Of a stretch of DNA of 64,000 nt, positions 12,401-22,219 are shown one piece after another. The notes under the pieces were generated by a model. It did no database searches, had not been told where the DNA came from, and saw nothing but the letters and a program-made list of their open reading frames with translations. The position numbers and the translations under genes were made by a program. How positions within the stretch are numbered: the stretch's first letter is position 1; each line of letters begins with the position of its first letter. Source of the stretch: Tetragonia tetragonoides (Eukaryota > Streptophyta > Magnoliopsida > Caryophyllales > Aizoaceae); NCBI GenBank assembly GCA_038025085.1, contig CM076153.1, positions 15,289,001 to 15,353,000 on the forward strand. The letters run 5' to 3'.

Positions 12401-12486
12401 TGTTAGTGATGTGTTTTTATATTTTTCATGTTTAATTCAATTGACCAAAATTGATATTTTCATGGTAATGAAAGTAGACAATAACC

Positions 12487-12890
12487 ATGTCCATTAATGT
12501 CAATGGATTTCCCTTTTGTTACTCTCTAGTTTATCACGTTCATACCTATCAGCCAAGCAAAGATGAAAATCGACCATTCAAAATAATATTGTTTGAAGAA
12601 ACCCAAAAAAAGCAAGAAGGTCGTACTTACAAACAACCTGATGATGATACGTGTGCCAAAATTGTAAATATTCTCTCTGCATTGATGTTAAGTTTGAAAA
12701 GACAAGTTTACAGCACATTGTTATCCAATGTTTTTACATTTGAGATAGGCCAAAATGAAGCAAATTGAATTGTCACAAGTTGCTGGAGAACTTGACAGTG
12801 AATTAGATGCTTTTGATGAAGTCATGAACAAGGAGTGCCCTGGACGGCTACAGCTATTTGGGAGAGGTATTTCTCTTAGTACTACATATA
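12487..12890 (+). pseudogene. CACTA transposase_24-like (Ptta/En/Spm) remnant
   Basis: A reading frame from 12487 to 12768 holds LFEETQKKQEGRTYKQ. It resembles the xxTHxxKDGxFVD block of plant Ptta/En/Spm proteins. A second segment in another frame (about 12752-12885) ends in DEVMNKECPGRLQLFGRG, like the EVxGxxxxGRVxGxG block that follows it in those proteins. The order, spacing and position inside a CACTA element support the call. The frame change could be an intron or a frameshift. The stretch before residue 30 is not recognised. The family call is from remembered motif shape, not a search. Confidence 0.45.
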
Positions 12891-12899
12891 AACTTGATG

Positions 12900-13600
12900 A
12901 CCCTTTTTAACTTACTCTTTTCCAGACGAGATTGATCTTTAATTCCCTTCCCCTTATTTCTTTCTCCTTTTCTTCTTCTAGCTTGTGATTTTGGGCATCT
13001 TATTCTGAAATAAGTGTGGCGATGAATCGGTGATGCTTTTGAAGTTGGGGTTGTTGGATATCGGTTGTGGTTTCATGTTGACAGGTTTTCGGAAATCAGA
13101 TTCTCTGGGATATCCGTTTTACAGAGGAAACTATGCTGAATTTTAGGCGTGTTTTTATTTCTTTTTGATTTATTGTTTGTTAGAAATTCCAGAATGTTAC
13201 AAATTGTTTCTAGTGTACTATGTTTGTAATATGAAGAATCTAATGATAGATTTATACTTTAAATTCAGGTTGTATAAACCATGTTTGTTTTTTCTTGTTT
13301 GGTTGACTAATAAACTAATGTTGGTTTTATTAATTTCATATAGGTTTTGGATGACTTCTTTTGTCAGAGCAAAGTAAAGTGTTGGGTGCTTGAGAAGATC
13401 ATTTTGGGTCACTTGATGAAATTCTCAACTTTTGGAGCATTGAATATAATGTGTATAATTCTTGACTATATATATTATGTATATAGCGGGCGCTTTTTGT
13501 ACTTTTATATGAGATGCCTCATGAATCATGGAAAATATTGCATATATATTTCAAATAGTATTGGCATAGAGCAAAAAAAACGTGGTCTTAAATTGTTTTT
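12900..13600. other. CACTA internal sequence 3' of transposase remnant
   Basis: No supported gene. The stretch is AT-rich, with several chance ORFs on both strands. Confidence 0.35.
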
Positions 13601-13606
13601 TGACCA

Positions 13607-13893
13607 TTAAAAAGTGTTGGCATAAGTCATTAAAACCGTTGGCTTACTTCGCAATGTAAAACCGTTGGCATAGATTATTTCTGACAACATTAAGCAAAAA
13701 GTGTTGGCATAGATCATTTTTGGTGACACTAATAAAAAGTGTTGGCATAATCTAAAAAAGTGTTGGCACAGATCTGTGCCAACGCCAATCAAACTCAACG
13801 CTTGGAAAAGTGTTGGCTAAAGTCTTCGCCAACACTTTTTCCACTTTCAACAACACATTTTCGGCGTTGTCTAAGGCCATCTTTCTTGTAGTG
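13607..13893 (+). repeat. right subterminal repeats and terminus of CACTA element
   Basis: At least eight copies of AAAGTGTTGGCATA or variants (AAACCGTTGGC) are packed between about 13609 and 13850. Two inverted copies (gccaacactttt) lie near 13830. The terminal inverted repeat CTTGTAGTG follows at 13885-13893. Confidence 0.8.
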
Positions 13894-13896
13894 ACA

Positions 13897-14043
13897 AATG
13901 GTTGGAGATTCGAATTCCAACTCTTGTGAATGGAAAAAGTCCCTTGGCCAGCCTCCTACCGCTTAGTGCGCTGACAGTTGGGACGAGAGGGTTAGTCACT
14001 GTAATCGACGGTGGATACCCTTGGCAAAGACTAAAAAAAAATA
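13897..14043 (+). mobile_element. tRNA-derived SINE, 3' part
   Basis: This continues the SINE begun at 7070. A B-box-like agattcgaattcc lies at about 13906-13918. A tRNA-unrelated body follows (with gggacgagagggttagtcac), then an A-rich tail at about 14031-14043, then the second copy of the target duplication AAACTTTTATTAGCAA (14044-14059). A-box to B-box distance in the rejoined element is about 45 bases, normal for a pol III type 2 promoter. Confidence 0.75.
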
Positions 14044-14059
14044 AAACTTTTATTAGCAA

Positions 14060-14631
14060 CAAAATAGGAAATGTAAGATATCATAATCATGATTGCAAAG
14101 GCACATTAGTGTATCTATTCGTCGAGAACGGTTCATGCGTAGGTTGTAGCTTGTAAGGCACCCTTCTATTTATGGAATGGGGCGACGGTGAGGAATAGGA
14201 CAACGGTGAAATGACGTAAAATGGCTCGGAATATCATAAAATTAAGCAATAAAAATTTATTACTTGTGTACTTGTATTTTTTTTCACTTACTTATTAATT
14301 CAGTTCAATTTATTTAACATTAGTTCAATTCAGTAAAAAAACTACCAATCATAGCCAGCCCACCTAATGTAATAATGTGGGGTACTAGGATCCCGGAAAC
14401 CCCATTTTTTCGGAAAATTTATCTAAAGCATCCTACTTTTTGGAATTCTATTAAAATTTATTGCTAAAATATCTTTAAAATTTAATTTTGGCACTACATT
14501 ATTAGTTCTTTAGATCTGTCAGACCGACGCGTCAACTCATACTTGTATAGGCCTATGGTAAGGGGATGTGTGACATGTGTCTCCTAGTTGTTAGTTTCAT
14601 GAGGGAAGACAATTTCCAATTTCCAATGATA
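14060..14631. other. AT-rich intergenic sequence, no gene seen
   Basis: No gene is supported. Phrases such as agttcaattcagt at about 14300-14335 echo the interior of the Harbinger-type MITE at 22220. Confidence 0.4.
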
Positions 14632-14672
14632 CTAGGTGTATGCCCCGTGTGATGCACGGGCTTGTAGTTTAT
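14632..14672 (-). mobile_element. Helitron-like 3' terminus on minus strand
   Basis: On the minus strand a strong hairpin (gcccgtgc ... acacggggc) is followed about 7 bases later by CTAG and then T (plus 14631-14635). A related but weaker form lies at about 15884-15905, so two related ends may be present. The opposite TC end was not found. Confidence 0.4.
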
Positions 14673-16720
14673 CATTAGAAAATATATTTTGAATGTTATC
14701 AAGAAAATAGATTAATGATTTATGAATAGTGTATATAATAACTAAAATGGAGTTATCCGTACAAAATCAAAGTTGTGGTATGTGGACTATAAAGTTGTTT
14801 ATGTGACATGCGATAACAGTTTTTTGGATTTAAATGGATAAATTAATTTATATTTTTCATAGATTAAATAATTAATCACAAAATTAGTTAAATGATATAT
14901 TCCCACACCTTGATATACTCTATCAACCAACACATTTGCACATTTGTGTACTTATATAGTCCATAAATTTATTTACCTACCTTTATTAATAGTCAATATA
15001 CTACTATTGGTTCTTATCTCTCTTTGGTTTAAATATTTTTTTATATAATATTACTTGTGTGTCATGTAATGTGATATGGCAACGATTATTTTGATCCATG
15101 TAGATAAATTAGTTTTCCTTGTTCACATTATTTTACCAATTTACCATATTGCTCAATCTCCATGAATCATGTATTTTTGTTGGGGTACGAAATCACTTTG
15201 AAGATTGAGATGCATAATACGTGAATTTATCCGTTAGTTATAAAGTCTTTATGCATCTATTACTTCTTTTTTTTTAGAAGACTTTATGCATCTATTACTT
15301 GTGACTACTTTCCCTTATTAAATTCGTTGTATCTAGTTTTCAGCATAGTTTAGTTTAAGTTTAATTATGGTTCATGTATATTTCACTCAAAATAAATATT
15401 TATATGTTCCAAGTATCCTAATTTAATTAGATAACATGGTTCATTATCCTTATTAATTGGTTAATTTGGCATTAACTTTTGGATATGATGATGATTGGAT
15501 ATGGTGATCGACATGCAGAGCACGTGCCAATACAACAGTGTGTATGATCCAATTTTACTACACGATAGATTCATTTTTATAGTATATTCTTTTTTTTTTC
15601 TGAAAATTCTTAATGAGTTAATATTTACTCGTTGAAATATGCTGATTGACATGATATATTAAAAAAATTATGGTTTATGAAACTTAAGTCATTAAAGAAT
15701 GGAACAATAACTTTTATGAATACTAATGATATAATTTTAATGGTTAGTGAGAGTAGTAAGTCAGTAACTAAACTTCGCCTACTTTTTAAGGTAAATACAT
15801 CGAATCATGAAATGTTGCCTATGTATGCAATGACATGGATGCCACATGTCAATACAACAATTGTCGTGGTTTTCTTTTATACCCATTGTGATGCACGACC
15901 TTGTTAGTATATCATGGATTATAAGTGTCCCGCCCTTTTTAAGTGTCATTTTAGATGTTCGTCGTGTCATTTTAGATGTTCGTCGTGTTTAATTTTAGAT
16001 TCAAAATATGAAAGAATATTTGTTGGATTCGTATTGGAAAGTATTTCACCATATATAATTCTCATAATTTTTACGTACTTCGATTTATGAGAAAATTGTG
16101 GTCAAAACTCAACGTCGAAAATTTAAAACGAAAAACTATTTAGATTCAAAATATGAAAGAATATTTGTTGGGTTTTTATTAGAAAATACTTTTACAATAT
16201 AATTTTCATTTTCTTAACATACTTCGATTTAATATGTTAAATTTCCTATGCGTTATATTATTTGATATGTAGCGGTTATTTGGACTCCATCGGAATATAT
16301 CAATCAATGTTCTCATTCTTTTTTAATTAAAATAATTGTTGTAGAAATTAATTATGTTTACGACTACCTTATTCACGGTCACGTTCTACCAATACTATGT
16401 TTCTCCATTTCCATAGGGTTTAATCATGTAATGCCCAATAATTATTTTCTACTATATTGCTCAGGTATAAAATCACTTAGAAAATCAAAATGTATGTATA
16501 AAAATTATTACTTGTGACAATTCTCCCTTATTAAATTAGATGTGCCTAATCTTTTGTATAATTTAGGTTAAGTTCATGAACCGTATTTATGTTATTTATG
16601 TTCATGTATCATACTTTAATTAGATTATAAGGTTCATGCATGTATTTAATTAATTAAGTGACATTACATTAACTACTGGATATGTTGCTGACCGGGTACG
16701 CTGACATGACATGACACATG
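14673..16720. other. AT-rich sequence with short local duplications
   Basis: No gene is supported. GTGTCATTTTAGATGTTCGTC is directly repeated at about 15944 and 15965. A block starting tagattcaaaatatgaaag occurs at about 15995 and 16141, about 145 bp apart, with strong similarity over some 100 bp. These look like remains of an old element or local duplication. Confidence 0.5.
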
Positions 16721-16721
16721 T

Positions 16722-16926
16722 CACCTATCTTCTTGGGTAGATAATCGATCGTCTTTCATTTGGATAGTGAGTAGATTCTCGCCTGCCTGTGAGAGCATTA
16801 TAGCTACGATCTGAAGGAGCTCCACCGATAGGAAAGAGTAGTCTATGCCGTCTCCTAAAGCTAATGCCCCCCTTTCGTCATAAGGCGTGGAATTAGACCA
16901 AGGGTCAATGCAGCAACGTACATGAT

Positions 16927-16927
<1 letters not shown>
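16722..16927 (-). other. GC-richer patch, possible organelle-derived insertion
   Basis: About 200 bases near 48% G+C stand out from flanks near 30%. On the minus strand they read without stops (for example GDGIDYSFLSVELLQIVAIM). The wording (ctccttcagatcgtagctat on the minus strand) reminds me of plastid spacer DNA near the rRNA operon, but that is recollection, not a match I could verify. It ends at a (TA)n tract. Confidence 0.3.

Positions 16928-16966
<39 letters not shown>
16928..16966. repeat. (AT)n microsatellite
   Basis: About 19 uninterrupted AT units directly abut the GC-richer patch. Confidence 0.95.
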
Positions 16967-16970
<4 letters not shown>

Positions 16971-17040
16971 TGTTTCGTGTAAGGGGATGTGTATATTACT
17001 TGATTCTTCCGTTCTGGTACGAAATACAAAGAAGTATACA

Positions 17041-17361
17041 AACAAACTTCTTTCCTGCTGGCAAGTGTGGCAACCCTTAGCTTATTAATGATAAGTTGAC
17101 CCTACCCACGTATTCGTAGGGGGTACTGGAAACATTCAGAGTATGCCAACTAGAAGTATATAGGAAATTGTATGTATGGCATAAATATTATGTTGACTGT
17201 ATTCAAAGATTCACGGACTTCACTTTGGTGAACCTAATATTTGGTTGAAGTAAATTCAATTTCCAAAGTAATACAATCGACACATACGTATTAATTTATC
17301 TATTGTCCTCCTTCCAACATCGACGTATCTAAATATATGTTTATCAAGTTGGTAGCCCGTC
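17041..17361. other. intergenic sequence, no gene seen
   Basis: No gene or recognisable element is supported in this stretch. Confidence 0.4.
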
Positions 17362-17480
17362 CTTTTTATTTTAGAAAATAAGAGAAATTGTATTAATAAT
17401 AGGTCATGTGACATTTATAAACGATATCAATTTCAACAGTAAATGGATCTATATTATCAGAAAACATTCAAATATAAATA
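17362..17480 (-). mobile_element. short poly(A) retroposon copy B, 3' part
   Basis: This is the 3' end of a minus-strand retroposon. It has a decayed T-rich tail on the plus strand, then gaaattgtattaataatagg, matching the end of copy D at 30708-31421. It is interrupted at 17480 by copy A and resumes at 18137. The interrupting copy has a 15-bp TSD, ATTCAAATA(T/G)AAATA (17466-17480 and 18122-18136). Confidence 0.7.
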
Positions 17481-18121
17481 TTTTTTTTTTTGAAGGAAAG
17501 AGAATTGATTCATTAATAAATAGCTACCCGGCATCTACCATAAATCTACCATGAATATCTCTGCTTGAAATCTAAAATAACAATATGAATATGACTCCCA
17601 CCATCACTGCTTGAAATCGGTGTCTTGATCAGCTCCGTCGATAAATGACTACCAATCCAAACATCACTGATAGAAATCGGCGTCTTGATCAACTTCATCG
17701 ATAATTGACAATGCCATGATATAGCAAAAAATATGCTATACAGTAAACGGGAGGCCACCGCCTTTTCCCTACGATCGGAGGTAAGCACGAAACGTGTTGC
17801 AGCTATTTGGAAGAACAAATCCCCTTACCATAGCAGATTAAACTTGTCTTCTTGATTCATCAAATCGAACCTAAAAACAAAAATTCGACAACCCTCCGGC
17901 GAACACGGAGAACTCCACAATCTCTCACCAAAGGGAGTTTATTACTAACCATAAAGAAAAGCAAACTAAAAAACTAGATCGAAAGCAAGGAAACAACGGA
18001 GGGGCTAACCACCGGCAAAAATGTCGGTGGTAACCCCAAGATGAGTCAAAGAAAAAAGGGAGCTAGGGTTTTTTTGAGAGAGAAAAGAGAGAGATGGGGG
18101 AGAGTTTTTGTAAAATATGTT
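17481..18121 (-). mobile_element. short poly(A) retroposon copy A, nested in copy B
   Basis: The 641-bp minus-strand retroposon has a poly(T) start on the plus strand (poly(A) tail) and a 5' end, read on the minus strand, of pyrimidine-rich tctctc runs followed by aaaccctagctccc. A hairpin lies at 18001-18037. The 15-bp duplication on both sides shows target-primed insertion into copy B. A 60-bp block containing gaaatcggtgtcttgatca is tandemly duplicated inside (about 17610-17700). No known protein domain is seen. Such elements are presumably moved by LINE enzymes. Confidence 0.75.
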
Positions 18122-18136
18122 ATTCAAATAGAAATA

Positions 18137-18800
18137 CTATCAAGCATTTGAGATTTCACCATTTCGAACAACTTCCTTTTTATCGTTGTTTTCCATATTA
18201 CAGTCTCTTTGCAGAAGACATTGGCATAGGCTTGATGAATGCACAACTCTAATGTAATAGACTATCTCTTGAAGAATAAAATTCGCAGTAATCCTGTACA
18301 AACGAATTAACTGAAGTCGTAACCTATTAATTTCACGTTCTACCTTCAAGTCCGAACCATTAAGATAGAGACTAAGATGTCCTGTAGCCAAAAAGAAAAA
18401 CCTCTGAGCAGAGGACACACCACCGAACTCCATAAACCAAAAACTACCAAAACCCCCTCGAAAGATGAAAAGATAATCCTCACAAAAAGTAGTCAAAATG
18501 AAACTCACAAAAAGAGTCAAAATGAACCCCACAAAAGGAGTCAAAATTAACCTCACAAAAGGAGTGAAATTAACCCACAATTGGTTTGATCGAAATGTCA
18601 CCAAAAAGAGCAATTAAAACCTCACAATTGAGTGAAGTTTATATTAACCTACTCAAACAAAAAAAAAACTAATTAACAATGAAATAAAGAAAAAATCAAC
18701 TAGAAGGAGGCGTTTATCGTTGGTAGATGACCAACGACAACCCTAGTTTCATACTCTGTAGAGTTTCAATGTGTTGTGAGAGAAAATGAGGTTAGGCCTT
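18137..18800 (-). mobile_element. short poly(A) retroposon copy B, 5' part
   Basis: This resumes copy B after the nested insertion and runs to about 18800 (5' end, minus strand), with a hairpin at 18703-18745. It carries four imperfect 23-24-bp units of the type ctcacaaaaggagtcaaaa (about 18478-18572). On the minus strand it holds a 157-codon open frame (18140-18613). The repeats read as ILTPFVRL-like octapeptides. No domain is known, and coding status is doubtful. It matches copy D over most of its length. Confidence 0.7.
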
Positions 18801-18958
18801 TTCTCTGTATAAGTTTAATTACTCAAGCTCGTCTAAATTGCTAATTTGTTAGGATCTGTTCGGGGTGATTTTTACTTTTAATTTTTTTATTTTTACTAAA
18901 ATTGAAAATTAGTTTTTGAAAATCACAAATTTTTAGGCCTCATTTCGGGTCGTTTTGA
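18801..18958. other. intergenic sequence
   Basis: No feature supported. Confidence 0.4.
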
Positions 18959-19130
18959 GTTTTTTTTTTTCTTCTGGAAAATAGTAAGAATTTTATTCCA
19001 TCCTCCAAAGGAGGACAATGTGAAACCTTGGTAATATCCAAAATTCCAAATACAAGCTATAAGGTATAGCTTGTACAATATACACAACAGACTGGCCACT
19101 ACGACAACTACATATATATAGCCTATCAGA
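18959..19130 (-). mobile_element. probable LINE 3' tail fragment (minus strand)
   Basis: A run of T at 18960-18972 is followed by tggaaaatagtaagaatttt. On the minus strand this reads as the end of an untranslated region plus poly(A). No coding domain remains and no target duplication was found, so the class is a guess. Confidence 0.3.
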
Positions 19131-19420
19131 TCAACAATTTGATCATGAGGAGATAACTATGACAAGAATATTTCTATTCTGAAAAAGTATTCTATGAAGA
19201 GATAATAAATTATCAAAACCGAAAACGTGCAACTTGCAACTACCTCGAACTATTTAATTTTGATTTTTAAGTTGAAAATAATGTATAGTAATCCCAAAGC
19301 ACAAACGTTATGTTTATAGTCCACATCAAATGGGTAAACTACTACCCATAGTGTAGATCAAGCGTTATTCAATAACTTTGCATGCAGTTAATAAAAATAG
19401 AGTTTGTTACCTAGAATGAC
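19131..19420. other. AT-rich intergenic sequence
   Basis: No feature supported. Confidence 0.4.
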
Positions 19421-19423
19421 TTA

Positions 19424-19708
19424 GGGTCTGTTCTCCCCAACTGAAAAACGTTTATATTTATTACTAAAAATTTATTTTTGTTGAACTTCGTTGAATTTTG
19501 TTGAACTTTATTTAACTTTGTTGAACTTCGTTGAACTTTTTTTATTTTTGATGGATCTTGTTGATTCAAGTGTTTTTTAAAACTAGTTTGTATATTGGTT
19601 TGTTTAACTTTGTTGAACTTTATTTAACTTTATTTAACTTTGTTGAAGTTTGCTGAAATTTGTTGAAGTTTGATGAAATAAACAGAAATAAGTTGGGAAA
19701 ACAGACCC
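19424..19708. mobile_element. Harbinger/Tourist-type MITE
   Basis: The 285-bp element has inverted ends GGGTCTGTT(c)TCCCCAACT and AGTTGGGaaAACAGACCC, flanked by TTA (19421-19423 and 19709-19711), the 3-bp TSD of PIF/Harbinger elements. The interior is a loose tandem array of ttgttgaactt phrases (about 19480-19680). No ORF. Confidence 0.8.
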
Positions 19709-19711
19709 TTA

Positions 19712-19964
19712 GGGCATGTTCTTTTTATGTTCCAGTTTTGTGCCATTTTTCCTAATTTTCAGTTACAAAATATAATTTCTCATAATTTTCTCAATTTTGC
19801 TCAATTTTCAGTTACTCTAATCTTCTGTAGATATTTTGATATATTAAACAAAATTTATAAATATGCAACATGTTATATCGACATATAAAAAAAAATTGTC
19901 CATTTATTTTGTATTTGAATCACATGATTAAAACTTACATAATGTAATAATAATAATAATAATA

Positions 19965-20043
<79 letters not shown>

Positions 20044-20239
20044 GCTACTTCTTTAATAAGAAAATACTCAAAAATACAAAATTTTCACCAGTTTATTCCA
20101 GTTTCTACCAATTTTTTTCATTTAAAGCCAGTTCTTTTATTTTCTCCTAGTTACTCCCAGTTTAAAGTTAGACTTTTCTATTTTCACTAGCTTGTCCAAG
20201 TTTATATAAGTCACCAAGTTTTCATTTGAGACGAACGAC
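19712..20239. mobile_element. probable Harbinger-type MITE starting GGGCATGTTC
   Basis: It starts directly after the TTA that ends the previous MITE. The terminal motif GGGCATGTT reappears inverted at 42146-42154 (AACATGCCC followed by TTA). The right end here is less certain: gaacgaccTCA at about 20231. The element contains the (AAT)n/(ATT)n palindrome at 19945-20043. Its right half is rich in cagttt/ccagttt phrases, as is the 42000-42154 copy. Confidence 0.5.
19945..20043. repeat. palindromic (TAA)n/(TTA)n microsatellite
   Basis: About 50 bases of TAA units switch to about 49 bases of TTA units, giving a near-perfect inverted repeat. Two more such arrays lie at 41895-41986 and 43636-43714. 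Confidence 0.95.
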
Positions 20240-21220
20240 CTCATGGGGCTCACTATTTTCATGCGGAAAAAATTCAACTAAACTTATTGGAACTTAACTG
20301 AATTGATATTTTTAAACTTGACATTTAATTATTTAAAATTGGTCTAAACATATCCAATATTGGACTCATTTGAAAGTATGCTTTAAAATTCTAAAAGAAG
20401 GACAATCATGAAATTATTTTGAAAAAATTAGATTTGTTGGAGTGGCAAGTTCCTTTTGAATTGAGCTAAAATGAAATAAAATGAACAGAACTTAACAAAA
20501 ATATACAGATGAAAATTGAGCTTTGGTTAGAACAAAATATGTGATGGCAATAGTCGTGCACATATTTCTCTCTCCTATTTTAATTGTTATTTTTTGAAAA
20601 TAGATAAGAGAAATAGACACAATATATTAGTGGGTTAGCAACCGATTAGGTAAATGTATCATTCTCCCGTTAAGTACTTGTTTCGATTAAATTGATAACT
20701 TCGTTCATGAGCATTAGTACTCGAAATAAATGTCCACGGGACCACGATGATTTGTCTCTTGGTTTAGCCGCAAAAAACAAACTAATGTAGCTTGAAAATG
20801 TTTTGATTCAAATGACTCATCCATAACTAATACCATCAGTTTTCTTAAAAAAAAAAAAAAACAAAAAAAAAAAAAAAAAACAAAAAACTAATAGCATCAG
20901 AATCCTATTTTACATGCGAGAAATCTCACTTTTCCTTTGGAATAAAATGAGATTAATGCATCAAGTGTATTATACATTTTTTAATTTCCTTTAAAAGATG
21001 AATGATTGTTCTTCATAAATATGTAATTGTTTCTAATAAAATAAAAAATACGTTCATCTAAAATCGATAACAGAATTATTTTTTCTTAATTATTTAGATT
21101 TCTCATTAATCAAAAATAGATACTCGTATATGCTACATAGTACATAGATACAGTGTACATCGATTACTATTATCTTCTTTTTCTTTGGGATTTGATTTTG
21201 TCTGGATGCTAGTTGTAGCT
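20240..21220. repeat. MITE remnant and AT-rich sequence
   Basis: At 20285-20470 the text (for example ccaatattggactcatttga) parallels the interior of the Harbinger-type MITE at 22220-22532, so an eroded relative lies here. Beyond it are A-rich tracts (20838-20880) and no gene. Confidence 0.5.
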
Positions 21221-21480
21221 AGGGGCGGAGCTAGGAGGGAGCAGTGGAAATTGTGGCCTCCCACATAATAAATATTTTGTCTGGTACTTTTAAAGCATAC
21301 ATTGGTTGTAGCTTAGTTGCTCAGATGCAGGTTCAATGACATTCATCTCTGCGTTGAACACGGGTTCAATTCTTCTTATAGTCCGCCTCCTTTATTTTCC
21401 TTTGCTTTTGGGTGTGGTTTTATTGTTTATTTTATTTTATTTTAATGAAAATTTCTGGCCGTTCTTCAACAAAGCTAGCC
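21221..21480 (+). mobile_element. composite element with tRNA-like promoter, copy 1
   Basis: It begins AGGGGCGGAGCTAGGAGGGA, the same terminal wording found inverted at 59804-59828. About 85 bases in is a tRNA-like stretch. Its A-box-like part is gtagcttagttgctcag (about 21308) and its B-box-like part is gggttcaattctt (about 21363). The order (GGCGGAG end, spacer, pol III-like boxes) equals that of the element at 59556-59828 read on its minus strand. The right end was not recognised. Confidence 0.5.
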
Positions 21481-21909
21481 ATACAGTCCAAGTAGATAAG
21501 AAGAGGTGATTGGTGGGCCCAGATTAACAGTAAGGGATGCGCATTTATTTTTGATTCATGAATTCAACTTGAATGCAATTAGGGGTGAAAAAAGAATATA
21601 TTTGTTTCAGTTACAGCTCACGGGTAGCAGTGGCATACGCACACCGCTTGGGAGACGGAGAAAACTCAGACACAAACAAGCTTTTAGTCCAGCCTAAGGG
21701 CTTTGCCCTTGTCCAGCTCCAGCCTAATATTGTCAATAGCATAACAGTTTGCACTGAGCAGATACCCTGCATCTTAAGAATATGCAACAAATAAATAAAT
21801 ATATATCTATCAACTTTGTGTTTTATTTTCAGGAGGAGGCACACAACTGCACAAGACAAAATGACTCGACCTTTCAAAAAAAAAAAAAAAAAAAATGACT
21901 CGAACTCTA
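21481..21909. other. intergenic sequence, no gene seen
   Basis: Overlapping short frames at 21506-21877 have no recognisable domain. A poly(A) run lies at 21877-21894. Confidence 0.35.
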
Positions 21910-22219
21910 GTAACTAGTAGGGATGAGCAGAAATTTCGTGTACTCAGAATTGGAATCGTTACCGATTCGAATCTGGTAGTTCCGGCCAGAACCTAAATCG
22001 GTAATAGGAACCGTTACCAACCAATTCCATTTCTAATTCCTAACTTTTGAAAACTGGAACCGATTAGGTACCCGGTATAAAACCAATTTCAATTCCAAGT
22101 ACCCGAAACCGATGGATACCCGAAATCAATCCCGGAACCGAAATCACAATTAATTCAAAATTCCCTTTTATTTTTGTCAATAGTCAGTAGCTAGATTCAA
22201 TAATCACAAAGCATACTAA

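Larger units (their letters stand above)
7116..13893 (+). mobile_element. CACTA (En/Spm) DNA transposon, with nested insertions
   Basis: The right end is CTTGTAGTG (13885-13893). The left end is CAATACAAG (7116-7124), one change from the canonical CACTACAAG. Both are flanked by the 3-bp target duplication ACA (7113-7115 and 13894-13896), the size made by CACTA transposases. Subterminal repeats of the form CCAACACTTTT (left, about 9180-9370) and AAAAGTGTTGGC (right, about 13607-13850) lie in inverse orientation, as expected. Inside are a LINE (about 7125-9163), a Mutator-like element (10005-11223), two tandem-repeat tracts and a transposase-like remnant. The element inserted into a SINE. No intact transposase is present, so it is non-autonomous or dead. 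Confidence 0.82.

Noticed and set aside
12164..12435. Overlapping 60-80-codon frames rich in Ala, Gln, Val and Cys
   Set aside because: They are translations of the GCT/GCA repeat on both strands; the 23-bp period shifts frame and there is no conserved domain.
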